Assembly (NCBI RefSeq): GCF_004762045.1
Contig: NZ_SJOM01000007.1
Location: 673,332-737,331, forward strand
Source: Mycobacterium sp. DL99
Lineage (GTDB): Bacteria > Actinomycetota > Actinomycetes > Mycobacteriales > Mycobacteriaceae
Direction: 5' to 3'
DNA: 64,000 nt
Part shown: piece after piece, positions 8,352 to 16,763 of the stretch
How the letters are laid out: each line of letters begins with the position of its first letter
How positions within the stretch are numbered: position 1 is the first letter of the stretch
The notes under the pieces: model-generated
The model's database searches: none
What the model saw: only the letters and a program-made list of their open reading frames with translations
Told to the model about the DNA's origin: nothing
Translations under genes and position numbers: made by a program

Positions 8352-9260
8352 ATGAACGAAATCGTTTTGGGCGACGTCAGCGTGACCCGGGTGATGGAGT
8401 ATTACGGCTCGGTCCGGTTGTCGCCCCAGGAGTTCTTCCCGGAGAGTTCCGACGAGGTGTGGCGACGCAACGAGGGATGGATGGCGCCCGACTTCTACGA
8501 CCCCGATAACGACGTGTGCGTCTCCGCCATTCAGACCTGGCTGCTGCGCAGCGAGGGCAGGACCATCCTGGTCGACACCGGGGTGGGCAATCACAAGGAC
8601 CGGCCGCATGCCCCGGTCTGGCATCACCTGGACACCGATTTTCTCGGGAACCTCTCCCGGGCCGGTGTCGCTCCCGAGGATGTCGACGTGGTGATCAACA
8701 CCCACCTCCATGTCGACCACGTCGGCTGGAACACCTACCTCGACGACGGCAACTGGATCCCGACCTTTCCGAACGCCACCTATCTGATGCCGTTGGCCGA
8801 CTTCGATTTCTGGAACCCGGCCAATCGGGGCGACCCGGTCGCAGGGCGGGACAACGTGTTCCTCGACAGTGTGTCCCCGGTCCGTGCAGCGGGACAAACA
8901 GTGTTGTGGGAGGACGGTTTTCAGATCGATGCCAACCTCGCGCTCGAGGCGGCCCCGGGCCACACCCCGGGCTCGGCGGTGGTCAGGCTGCAGTCCGGCA
9001 GTGACCGCGCTGTCTTCGTCGGCGACATGATGCACACGGCGCTGCAGATCGTCGAACCCGACACCAACAGCTGCTACTGCGAGGACCCGGTGCAGGCGCG
9101 GGCCACCCGGCGGCGGGTGCTGGGTCAGGCCGCCGACACCAACACACTGGTGATACCGGCGCATTTCGGCGGGCACGGGGGTGCCGAGGTGATGCGCGAC
9201 GGCGACAGGTACGCGATCAAGGCATGGGCACCGTTCGACCGGGTGAGCGAGGGTTCGTGA
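8352..9260 (+). CDS. Metallo-beta-lactamase-fold hydrolase
   Basis: Enzyme of 302 aa with the dinuclear-zinc signature 'THLHVDHVGWN' (about residues 118-128), a later 'APGHTPGSAVVRL' His and 'VFVGDMMHT' Asp. ATG 8352 is chosen; GTG 8334 is in frame but neither has a strong ribosome site. The stop overlaps the carboxylesterase GTG start as GTGA, so the two genes are coupled. The divergent XRE regulator probably controls the pair. The family covers lactonases, esterases and glyoxalase-II-like enzymes; specificity is unclear. Confidence 0.82.
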   Translation: MNEIVLGDVSVTRVMEYYGSVRLSPQEFFPESSDEVWRRNEGWMAPDFYDPDNDVCVSAIQTWLLRSEGRTILVDTGVGNHKDRPHAPVWHHLDTDFLGNLSRAGVAPEDVDVVINTHLHVDHVGWNTYLDDGNWIPTFPNATYLMPLADFDFWNPANRGDPVAGRDNVFLDSVSPVRAAGQTVLWEDGFQIDANLALEAAPGHTPGSAVVRLQSGSDRAVFVGDMMHTALQIVEPDTNSCYCEDPVQARATRRRVLGQAADTNTLVIPAHFGGHGGAEVMRDGDRYAIKAWAPFDRVSEGS

Positions 9261-10672
9261 GGATGGACGATCCGATCGTCGAGACGGCAACCGGTGCCGT
9301 GCGTGGTTTCCAGACCCCGGAGGCGCAGGTATTTCTCGGAATCACTTACGCCGCAGCGCCTATGGCCGCGGGCCGCTTCGCGGTGCCGATCGCCCACGAA
9401 CCGTGGCGGGACCTACGCGATGCGACCAGGCCTGGACCGACCGCTCCGCAGCCACCCCGCAACGGCTTCGGACGCCTGGACATGTCGCCCTTCTTCGGGC
9501 CGGGCTGGGTGCGCGGCGACGACTATCTCACGGTCAACATCTGGGCTCCGCCAAACGCGCAGCGCCGTCCGGTCATGGTGTTCGTCCACGGCGGCGGCTT
9601 CGTAGCCGGCTCCACCCGCTCGGCGCTCTACGACGGAACCGCCTTCGCCCGCGACGGCGTGGTGCTGGTGACGGTCACCTACCGGCTCGGGATCACCGGA
9701 TTTCTGGATCTGCCCGGGGCGGTACCCAACCGGGGGCTGCTCGACGTGCTGGCCGCGCTGGCCTGGGTGCAGACCAACATCGAGGAGTTCGGCGGGGATC
9801 CCGGCAACGTCACCCTGTTCGGCCAGTCCGCGGGCGCGACGGTCGCCGCCGGAGTGCTGGCGACTCGTGGCGTGGAGCGGTTGATCCGTCGCGCAATCAT
9901 GCAGAGCGGAAACGGTTTCGGTGCGTTCGCTCCCGAACAGGCCACTCAAGTCACCCAGGCGGCGGCCGAGGCCCTGGGTGTCGAACCCACCGCGGCCGGC
10001 TTCGACCGGCTCTCGGATGAACGGCTGGTCGAGGTGGTGCCGAAGCTTGCCGGGCTGGATCTGCGCACAGAAGAACATTTCGATCCGCTGCTGGGTTTGA
10101 GCCCGTTCAGCTTGGTGCTGGCCGAACAGCCCGCACAACAGCTCAACCCCGAGGTGGGCCTGCTCATCGGGACCAACACAGAGGAGGGCAACCTGTACCT
10201 GGTTCCGCAGTCTCAACTCGCCTCCACCACCCGCGACGACGTCGAGCGACTCGCCGCGCGCGTGGACCCCGACCCGGCGAGCCTGGTCCGGCAGTACCGC
10301 GCGAGCTTTCCTCGTGCGGGCTGGGGTGAGTTGCGTGCAGCGATTCTCGGTGACGCGTTGTTCCGCTCCGGCAGCGACCGCACTGCCCGCGCTCATGAGC
10401 AACTGGCTGGCGCAGGTACCCACCGTTACGAATTCTCTTGGCGCTCAGAAGCTGTGGACGGCGCGCTGGGTGCAGCCCATGGGGTTGAGCTGCCGTTCGT
10501 GTTCGACCGGATCGGACTGGAGTCGTTGCGCGGCCCGGCTGCGCTGCTCGGGCCCGGCGAGCCTCCCGCCACATTGGCCGATCAGATGCACGGTGCCTGG
10601 GTCGGCTATGCCACCACGGGTGATCCAGGCTGGGCTGCATCGGTGACGCGTAGGTTCACCGGCCGGGGCTGA
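9257..10672 (+). CDS. Type B carboxylesterase
   Basis: Serine esterase of 471 aa. It has the family oxyanion segment 'FVHGGGFVAGSTRS', the nucleophile elbow 'FGQSAGATVAAGVLA' (Ser near residue 190), the acid region 'GTNTEEGNLYL', and a C-terminal His in 'LGAAHGVELPFVF'. GTG 9257 overlaps the TGA of the metallo-hydrolase (GTGA); ATG 9263 is an alternative. The usual eukaryote-like N-terminal segment is short. It probably acts with the upstream hydrolase on ester or lactone substrates (inference). Confidence 0.87.
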   Translation: MRMDDPIVETATGAVRGFQTPEAQVFLGITYAAAPMAAGRFAVPIAHEPWRDLRDATRPGPTAPQPPRNGFGRLDMSPFFGPGWVRGDDYLTVNIWAPPNAQRRPVMVFVHGGGFVAGSTRSALYDGTAFARDGVVLVTVTYRLGITGFLDLPGAVPNRGLLDVLAALAWVQTNIEEFGGDPGNVTLFGQSAGATVAAGVLATRGVERLIRRAIMQSGNGFGAFAPEQATQVTQAAAEALGVEPTAAGFDRLSDERLVEVVPKLAGLDLRTEEHFDPLLGLSPFSLVLAEQPAQQLNPEVGLLIGTNTEEGNLYLVPQSQLASTTRDDVERLAARVDPDPASLVRQYRASFPRAGWGELRAAILGDALFRSGSDRTARAHEQLAGAGTHRYEFSWRSEAVDGALGAAHGVELPFVFDRIGLESLRGPAALLGPGEPPATLADQMHGAWVGYATTGDPGWAASVTRRFTGRG

Positions 10673-10700
10673 CGCCGACATGGCTGGGCAGCCACGTGCG

Positions 10701-10737
10701 GTGCCGCGCCGGGACGCAGCAACACCGGGCGCGGCAC
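10701..10737. terminator. Hairpin between carboxylesterase and TetR genes
   Basis: Arms gtgccgcgcc (10701-10710) and ggcgcggcac (10728-10737) are perfect 10-bp complements. The hairpin lies in the 67-bp gap between convergent stop codons, so it is likely a bidirectional terminator. No U-tract, as is common in mycobacteria. Confidence 0.6.
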
Positions 10738-10739
10738 GG

Positions 10740-11354
10740 TCAACTCCCCGGTTGCTGCATGCCGGCCACTGCGTCGAGCATCGAGCGCAACTGCTTGATG
10801 AGCTGTTCGGGAGACAGCGCGACCTCACCGGACAGCCATGCGCTGATCGTCTGGGTCACCCCGCCGACCGCGAAATATGAGATGGCCCTGAGGTAGTCGT
10901 TCTCCTGCAGGTGCAGTGCGTCGCCGGCGTGCTGACCGAGCAGAGTGGCGAAGAGCGCCGTGGATTCGACCCGTTTGCGGGCCAGCACCTCGTTGGACAG
11001 TTTGACGCTGAACAGCAGCCGGCCGATCCGCCGGTCCTGGGCGATCAGGTGCACGATGTTGGCCATCCCGGCCATGGTCTGATCGGCCAGCGGAACGGCG
11101 GCGACGGCGGCCTGCGTCGAGGTCGCGATATCGGCGATCACCCAGTCGTAGACCGCGCCGATGAAGTCGTCTTTGTCGCCGAAACTCTCGTAGAAATACC
11201 GTGCGGCCAGCCCGGCGGTGCGGCACACGGCGCGCACCGTCACCTCCGCGTCCTCGCCGCCCAGTAAGTCCAGCCCCGCCTCCAGCAGCTGGCTGCGCCG
11301 TTGCGCGAGGCGGTCGGCTGCCTCGATGCCGCGGTACGGGCGGACCTGTTTCAC
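10740..11354 (-). CDS. TetR-family transcriptional regulator
   Basis: Regulator of 204 aa. An N-terminal TetR domain contains 'TVRAVCRTAGLAARYFYESF' (recognition helices, about residues 38-57), followed by a helical ligand domain. Start GTG 11354 is chosen because the palindrome at 11365-11376 lies just upstream; the longer frame would run through that operator. Divergent from the DUF2236 gene, which it probably represses. Confidence 0.82.
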   Translation of the reverse strand: MKQVRPYRGIEAADRLAQRRSQLLEAGLDLLGGEDAEVTVRAVCRTAGLAARYFYESFGDKDDFIGAVYDWVIADIATSTQAAVAAVPLADQTMAGMANIVHLIAQDRRIGRLLFSVKLSNEVLARKRVESTALFATLLGQHAGDALHLQENDYLRAISYFAVGGVTQTISAWLSGEVALSPEQLIKQLRSMLDAVAGMQQPGS

Positions 11355-11364
11355 CCCAACATCT

Positions 11365-11376
11365 TGACACCTGTCA
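11365..11376. promoter_or_regulatory. Operator-like palindrome tgaca-cc-tgtca over a TTGACA -35
   Basis: A 12-bp palindrome with 5-bp arms lies between the TetR and DUF2236 genes. Its left half is part of ttgaca (11364-11369), a consensus -35 for the plus strand, with an AT-rich caatat 18 bp further on. A TetR bound here would block the DUF2236 promoter. The assignment is inference from position. Confidence 0.55.
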
Positions 11377-11430
11377 GGCCGGCGGGCCAATATCAGGAAT
11401 CAGATGTTCTCAGTTTTAGAAGGGGTGGCC

Positions 11431-12333
11431 ATGACGGTCAGCGAACCGATCCCGCATGTCGAACGGGCGATGAGTGACTCGTCGCGCCCGGGGGCTGCGC
11501 CCAGGCGCCGCCGGCGGACCGCCAGTTTCGACGACGGACTGATGGGTGTGGCGCTGCTGGCCGGTCCGGCGAACGTGATCATGCAGCTGGCGAACCCCGG
11601 CGTGGGCTACGGCGTCGTCGAGAGTCGCGTCGACAGCGGCCGCACCGATCTGCACCCGGTCAAGCGGGCCAGGACCACCTTCACCTACCTGGCCGTGGCC
11701 ACCCGCGGCACCGATGCCCAGAAGGCGGCCTACCGGCGCGCGGTCAACAAGGCCCACGCGCAGGTGTACTCCACCGAGGACAGCCCGGTGAAGTACAACG
11801 CGTTCGACAAGAATCTGCAGCTGTGGGTGGCGGCGTGCCTCTACAAGGGCGGGGTCGACGTGTTCCGGATGTTCATCGGTGAGCTGGACGACGAGACCGC
11901 CGACCGTCACTACCGGGACAGCGTGACGATGGGCACCACCCTGCAGGTGCCCGAGGAGATGTGGCCGGCCGACCGCGCTGCATTCGATCGCTTCTGGGAA
12001 GAGTCGCTGGAGAAACTGCACATCGACGACACCGTGCGCGGGTACCTGTATCCGATCGCCGCGGGCCGGCCGAAGAATCCGAGGTTGCCCCGCGCGGTGC
12101 AACGCCGGCTCGATGCGGTGGCACTGCTGATCACCACGGGCTTTCTGCCGCAGCGGTTCCGCGACGAGATGCGGTTGCCGTGGGATGCCAAGAGTCAGAA
12201 GCGGTTCGACCGGCTGATCGCGGTGCTGCGCACGGTCAACGATCTGCTGCCGGCGTTCCTGCGGCAGTTCCCCTTCAACGTGCTGCTCAAAGACCTCGAC
12301 TGGCGGATCCGGACCGGTCGACCACTGGTGTAG
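11431..12333 (+). CDS. DUF2236 / MpaB-type (rubber-oxygenase-like) haem oxygenase family protein
   Basis: Protein of 300 aa in the DUF2236 family (ER-bound oxygenase MpaB / latex-clearing-protein catalytic domain). Visible landmarks are 'LLAGPANVIMQLANPGVG', 'RTTFTYLAVATRGT', 'VNKAHAQV' with a conserved His, and 'QLWVAACLYKG'. ATG 11431 is chosen because AGAAGGGG lies 7 nt upstream; ATG 11404 lacks one. Known members are b-type haem oxidases or oxygenases cleaving isoprenoid or hydrophobic chains. The substrate here is unknown. Confidence 0.8.
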   Translation: MTVSEPIPHVERAMSDSSRPGAAPRRRRRTASFDDGLMGVALLAGPANVIMQLANPGVGYGVVESRVDSGRTDLHPVKRARTTFTYLAVATRGTDAQKAAYRRAVNKAHAQVYSTEDSPVKYNAFDKNLQLWVAACLYKGGVDVFRMFIGELDDETADRHYRDSVTMGTTLQVPEEMWPADRAAFDRFWEESLEKLHIDDTVRGYLYPIAAGRPKNPRLPRAVQRRLDAVALLITTGFLPQRFRDEMRLPWDAKSQKRFDRLIAVLRTVNDLLPAFLRQFPFNVLLKDLDWRIRTGRPLV

Positions 12334-12363
12334 CTGTCAGATTCGCGGCGTACCCTCGCGTCG

Positions 12364-13257
12364 GTGCGTACCGATGATGACAACTGGGATATCACCACGA
12401 GCGTTGGGCAGACAGCGTTATTCGTAGCTGCCTCAAGGGCATTGGAGGCGCAGAAGGACGATCCTCTCGCCGTCGACCAATATGCCGAGGTGTTCTGCCG
12501 CACGGTCGGGGGCGAGTGGACGACCGCGGTCGAGGGCACGGACCCCGAGCATCCGCTGCAGACCGAATTCGGCGAGAACTTCGTCAATTTCCAGGGCGCC
12601 CGCACGAAGTACTTCGACGAGTACTTCGCTCGGGCCATCGAAGCCGGGGTGCAACAGGTGGTGCTGTTGGCGGCCGGCCTGGACTCGCGGGCCTACCGCC
12701 TACCGTGGGCCGACGGCACCGTGGTGTACGAGTTGGACCAGCCCCGGGTGCTCGAATTCAAGCGAGACACCGTGGATCAGTTGGGCGAGGCGCCGACGGC
12801 CGAGCGCCGCGAGGTGGCGATCGATCTGCGCGACGACTGGCCGCGCGCCCTTCAAGAGAGCGGCTTCGACCCGTCGCGGCCGTCGGCGTGGATCGCCGAG
12901 GGATTGTTGATCTATCTGCCCGCCGCAGCACAGGAACAGCTGTTTGCTGGAATCGATGCGCTGGCCGCGCCGGGCAGCTTTGTCGGCATCGAGGAGGCGG
13001 TGCCGATGCCGGACGAGGCCTTCGAGGCCAAGCGCGCCGAAGCGGTGTCTTCCGGCGATGAGAATGCCTTTTTCACGCTCGTGTACAACCAGCAACACGA
13101 GCCGGCGGATCGGTGGTTCGGCTCGCGGGGCTGGGACGCGGTGGCGACACCGTTGCATGAATATCTGGCCGAAGTAGGTCGGCCCGTGCCCGAACCTGAC
13201 ACCGAATCCGGCGGGATGACGGGAACTATCAGCCTCGTGTCTGCGACTAAAAGGTGA
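12364..13257 (+). CDS. SAM-dependent methyltransferase, LCMT family (Rv0281-like)
   Basis: Methyltransferase of 297 aa with '[13 protein letters not shown]', the SAM loop '[20 protein letters not shown]', '[14 protein letters not shown]' and '[12 protein letters not shown]'. The C-terminus has '[18 protein letters not shown]'. It starts at GTG 12364 and directly precedes ESX-3, the place Rv0281 takes before eccA3 in M. tuberculosis (from memory). The 126-bp gap to eccA3 with its own iron boxes suggests separate transcription. Substrate unknown. Confidence 0.87.
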   Translation: MRTDDDNWDITTSVGQTALFVAASRALEAQKDDPLAVDQYAEVFCRTVGGEWTTAVEGTDPEHPLQTEFGENFVNFQGARTKYFDEYFARAIEAGVQQVVLLAAGLDSRAYRLPWADGTVVYELDQPRVLEFKRDTVDQLGEAPTAERREVAIDLRDDWPRALQESGFDPSRPSAWIAEGLLIYLPAAAQEQLFAGIDALAAPGSFVGIEEAVPMPDEAFEAKRAEAVSSGDENAFFTLVYNQQHEPADRWFGSRGWDAVATPLHEYLAEVGRPVPEPDTESGGMTGTISLVSATKR

Positions 13258-13297
13258 GGCAGTTCACGACCTAGCTCGAGTACGTGCCTCTCGACAC

Positions 13298-13316
13298 TTA
13301 AGTTATGCAATGCTAA
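13298..13316 (+). promoter_or_regulatory. Upstream IdeR-like iron box
   Basis: ttaagttatgcaatgctaa matches the IdeR consensus TTAGGTTAGSCTAACCTAA at 14 of 19 positions by my count. It lies 68 bp before the eccA3 start. Together with the next box it would bring iron-dependent repression by IdeR-Fe2+ to ESX-3. Confidence 0.55.
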
Positions 13317-13328
13317 CTTCAGCAAAAG

Positions 13329-13347
13329 TTAGCTTAGCCATACATAA
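13329..13347 (+). promoter_or_regulatory. Downstream IdeR-like iron box
   Basis: ttagcttagccatacataa matches the IdeR consensus at 15 of 19 positions (mismatches at 5, 12, 13 and 16). It ends 36 bp before eccA3. A perfect 8-bp inverted repeat, gctaactt (13312-13319) / aagttagc (13326-13333), bridges the two boxes. ESX-3 is known to be iron-repressed through IdeR in M. tuberculosis and M. smegmatis. Confidence 0.65.
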
Positions 13348-13383
13348 GGGAGAGAATCGGGGGCTTCGCTCCCGTGCACGCAT

Positions 13384-15210
13384 ATGGGTAGTGACACGCT
13401 TGCGGCTCCAACACAGGGAGCGCCCCGGCTCGATCGCGATGTGATCAGCCGCTTCGCCACATGTTGTCGTGCGCTGGGCTTGACGGTGAACGACCGGCAA
13501 CGGCCGGCCGATCTCGACGCAGCCCGCGCCGGCTTTGCTGGTCTGACGCGGATCGCGCATGACCACTGTGATGCCTGGACCGGCCTGGCCGCCGCGGGCG
13601 ATGTGTCCGGACCGGTCATCGACGCCGTGTGGCGCACCCGGGGCAGCGCCGGTCTGCTGCAGCGGGAGATCGACCTGGCTGCCGGCGACCTCGGGTTCAC
13701 CTATGACAGTGGGCTGTACCTGCAGTTCCGGGCCGTCGACGTCGACGACTTCCAGCTCGCCTACGCCGCGGGGCGTTATGCCTCGGGTGCTCGGGCCGAG
13801 GCCGACGCGCTGGTGGCCGAACTGCTGGCCCGTCGCCCCGGGTGGCTGAACGCCACCTGGCTCCGGGTGGCGTTCAACCACCACGCCGAACGCTGGTCCG
13901 ATGTGGTGCGTCTGCTCACCCCGGTCGTCACCAACCCGTCGCTCGACGAGGTCACCGCGCACGCCGCACGTGTCACCCTCGGCATCGCGCTGGCGCGCCT
14001 CGGCATGCTGGCACCCGCGCTGTCGTACTTGGAGGACCCGTCCGGCCCGATCGCGGTGGCGGCGCTCGACGGCGCGCTGGCCAAGGGGCTGACCTTGCGC
14101 TCGCAGGGCGAGGACGAGGACGCCAACGAAGTACTGCAGGACCTCTTCGCGGCCCACCCGGAGAACAAGCAGGTCGAAGAGGCCCTTTTGGATTCGTCCT
14201 TCGGGCTGCTCATCACCACCGCCGCACGCATCGACGCCCGAACCGATCCGTGGGACCCGGATACCGAACCGACCGAGTCGGACTTCGTCGACCCGGGTGC
14301 CAAGGAGCGCAAGGCGCACCTGCTCGTCGAGGCCGAAGCCGAGCTGGCCGAGTTCATCGGTCTGGAAGAAGTGAAGTTCCAGGTGGCGCGGCTCAAGAGT
14401 TCGGTCGCCATGTCGATCCGTCGCCAGGAACGCGGACTGGCCGTGGCCCAGCGCACCAACCACCTGGTGTTCGCGGGTCCTCCCGGTACGGGTAAGACCA
14501 CCATCGCCCGCGTCGTCGCCAAGATCTATTGCGGCCTGGGACTTCTCAAGAAGGAGACGGTCCGCGAGGTGCACCGTGCCGATCTGATCGGCCAGCACAT
14601 CGGTGAGACCGAGGCCAAGACCAACGCGATCATCGACAGCGCGCTCGACGGCGTGCTGTTCCTCGACGAGGCCTACGCGCTGGTGTCCACCGGAGCCAAG
14701 AACGACTTCGGTCTGGTCGCCATCGACACGCTGCTGGCCCGCATGGAGAACGACCGCGACCGGCTCGTCGTAATCGTCGCGGGGTACCGCAAGGACCTCG
14801 ACATGTTCCTCGACACCAACGAAGGTCTGCGCTCGCGCTTCACCCGCAGCATCGACTTCCCGTCGTACTCCTCGTCCGAACTCGTCGAGATCGCCGAGCG
14901 GATGGCCGAGAAGCGCGACAGCACATTCGAGAAGGCTGCCCACGACGACATGGAGAAGCTGTTCGGCTATCTGGCCGCAGCCACCATGCCGGACACCAAC
15001 GGTGTGCCGCGGCGCAGCCTCGACATCGCCGGTAACGGCCGCTTCGTCCGCAACCTGGTCGAGCGTTCCGAGGAGGAGCGCGAGTACCGCCTCGATCATT
15101 CCGACCACGACGACTTCACCGACGAGGAGATGATGACGATCACCGCCGGTGACGTGAACAACTCGGCTGCCCCGCTGCTGCGTGGCCTGGGCCTGACGGT
15201 GCCCGCATGA
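13384..15210 (+). CDS. eccA3: ESX-3 AAA+ ATPase EccA3
   Basis: Cytosolic CbbX/SpoVK-type AAA+ ATPase of 608 aa thought to help the ESX-3 cycle, for example by releasing chaperone EspG3 from PE/PPE substrates. The N-terminal half (1-275) is a TPR-like helical domain. The C-terminal AAA domain has Walker A 'GPPGTGKTT' near residue 365, Walker B 'GVLFLDEAY' near 424 and 'GLRSRFTRSIDFPSYS' with arginine-finger residues. ATG 13384 start. The TGA overlaps the eccB3 ATG (15207-15210). First gene of the ESX-3 operon, behind the iron boxes. Confidence 0.95.
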   Translation: MGSDTLAAPTQGAPRLDRDVISRFATCCRALGLTVNDRQRPADLDAARAGFAGLTRIAHDHCDAWTGLAAAGDVSGPVIDAVWRTRGSAGLLQREIDLAAGDLGFTYDSGLYLQFRAVDVDDFQLAYAAGRYASGARAEADALVAELLARRPGWLNATWLRVAFNHHAERWSDVVRLLTPVVTNPSLDEVTAHAARVTLGIALARLGMLAPALSYLEDPSGPIAVAALDGALAKGLTLRSQGEDEDANEVLQDLFAAHPENKQVEEALLDSSFGLLITTAARIDARTDPWDPDTEPTESDFVDPGAKERKAHLLVEAEAELAEFIGLEEVKFQVARLKSSVAMSIRRQERGLAVAQRTNHLVFAGPPGTGKTTIARVVAKIYCGLGLLKKETVREVHRADLIGQHIGETEAKTNAIIDSALDGVLFLDEAYALVSTGAKNDFGLVAIDTLLARMENDRDRLVVIVAGYRKDLDMFLDTNEGLRSRFTRSIDFPSYSSSELVEIAERMAEKRDSTFEKAAHDDMEKLFGYLAAATMPDTNGVPRRSLDIAGNGRFVRNLVERSEEEREYRLDHSDHDDFTDEEMMTITAGDVNNSAAPLLRGLGLTVPA

Positions 15211-16763
15211 CCACCCAGGGACCTGACGAGCGCCGCTCCTTCTCCTCCCGCACACCGTCCAACGACAACCCCGATCAGGTCGCCTACCGGCGCGGCTTCG
15301 TCACGCGTCATCAGGTCTCGGGCTGGCGATTCGTCATGCGCCGCATCGCTTCCGGCGTGGCGCTGCACGACACCCGCATGCTGGTCGACCCGTTGCGTAC
15401 GCAGAGCCGGGCGGTGCTGACCGGCGCGCTGATCCTGGTCACCGGCCTCGTCGGCTGCTTCATCTTCTCGTTGATCCGCCCCGGCGGGACGGCCGGTAAC
15501 GACACTGTGCTGGCCGACCGGTCCACCGCGGCGCTGTATGTGCGCGTGGGTGAACAGCTGCATCCGGTGCTCAACCTGACCTCGGCCCGGCTGATCACCG
15601 GCAAGGCGGACAACCCGAGCACCGTCAAGACCAGTGAGATCGACAAGTACCCGCGAGGCAACCTGCTCGGTATCCCCGGTGCGCCCGAACGGATGGTACA
15701 GAGCACCAGTGCCGACGCGGATTGGACTGTGTGCGACAGCAATACGGGAACGACCGCCGGAGTCACGCTGATCGCCGGAACGCTCGGATCCGGTGAGGAG
15801 CGGGCCCTGCCGCTGCCGGCGGGCCAGGCCGTGCTCGTGCACCACAGCGGCGGCCCCACCCCAGGTGACTGGCTGCTGTGGGACGGCAAGCGCAGCCCGA
15901 TCGACCTGAACAACCGTGCCGTCACCGATGCACTCGGTTTCGGCTCCGACATCCCGGCCCCGCGGCCGATCGCGGCGGGCCTGTTCAACGCGATCCCCGA
16001 GGCGCCCGCACTGACCGCGCCGGCGATCGCCGGGGCGGGTGCGCCCGCACAGTTCGAACTGTCGACGCCGGCGCCGGTGGGCGCGGTGGTCTCGGCCGCC
16101 GAGGCCGACAACACCGTCCGCTACTACGCGGTGCTTTCCGACGGCCTGCAGCCGATCTCCCCGGTGCTCGCCGCGATCATGCGCAACACCGATTCCTTTG
16201 GGCTGCAACAGCCGCCGCGACTCGGAGCCGACGAGGTGGCCCGCACTCCGGCGGTCCACAGCATCGACACCGCTGCCTACCCGGACCGGGTTCTCGAGCT
16301 GATGTCCGCTTCGGCGGTCCCGGTGACCTGCGCTCAGTGGAGCAAGCCGGCGGGTGCCACCGAGAGCCGACTGAGCCTGCTGTCCGGTGCTGCCGTGCCG
16401 GTTCCTGCCGGACAGCGCAGCGTCGACCTGGTCGGGGCGGGCGCCAACGGTGCCGCCAGCCGCGTCGCTCTGGCACCCGGAACCGGGTACCTGGTGCAGA
16501 CCGTGGGTGCCGAGCCCGGATCGCCGACCGCCGGATCACAGTTCTGGGTCAGCGACACCGGTGTGCGCTACGGCATCGACACCACCGGTGACCACGACAA
16601 AACCCTTGCCGCGCTTGGCCTCACCGCGCCGGCCCTACCCATCCCGTGGTCGATCCTGACGCAGTTCGCGGCCGGTCCGACCCTGTCCCGTGGCGACGCC
16701 CTGACCGCACATGATGCGCTGTCGTCCAATGCAAATGCTGCCCGCCTGGAGGGAACTCGATGA
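15207..16763 (+). CDS. eccB3: ESX-3 membrane core component EccB3
   Basis: Core subunit of the ESX-3 inner-membrane complex, 518 aa. A cytosolic N-terminus contains the family segment '[16 protein letters not shown]'. One transmembrane helix (about 70-90, '[20 protein letters not shown]') is followed by a large periplasmic domain with the repeated fold and paired Cys residues seen in EccB proteins. The start overlaps the eccA3 stop and the stop overlaps the eccC3 start, both ATGA, so the three are translationally coupled. Confidence 0.95.
   Translation: MTTQGPDERRSFSSRTPSNDNPDQVAYRRGFVTRHQVSGWRFVMRRIASGVALHDTRMLVDPLRTQSRAVLTGALILVTGLVGCFIFSLIRPGGTAGNDTVLADRSTAALYVRVGEQLHPVLNLTSARLITGKADNPSTVKTSEIDKYPRGNLLGIPGAPERMVQSTSADADWTVCDSNTGTTAGVTLIAGTLGSGEERALPLPAGQAVLVHHSGGPTPGDWLLWDGKRSPIDLNNRAVTDALGFGSDIPAPRPIAAGLFNAIPEAPALTAPAIAGAGAPAQFELSTPAPVGAVVSAAEADNTVRYYAVLSDGLQPISPVLAAIMRNTDSFGLQQPPRLGADEVARTPAVHSIDTAAYPDRVLELMSASAVPVTCAQWSKPAGATESRLSLLSGAAVPVPAGQRSVDLVGAGANGAASRVALAPGTGYLVQTVGAEPGSPTAGSQFWVSDTGVRYGIDTTGDHDKTLAALGLTAPALPIPWSILTQFAAGPTLSRGDALTAHDALSSNANAARLEGTR

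Noticed and set aside
8250..9290. N-terminal extension of the XRE regulator frame
   Set aside because: It is antisense to the metallo-hydrolase. The regulator's conserved N-terminus begins at ATG 8249.
13258..13383. Zur-type zinc box upstream of ESX-3
   Set aside because: I looked for the A/T-rich mycobacterial Zur palindrome and saw only IdeR-like sites.
13303..15255. Open frame of 650 codons on the minus strand
   Set aside because: Antisense shadow of eccA3; no recognisable motif and it runs across the iron boxes.
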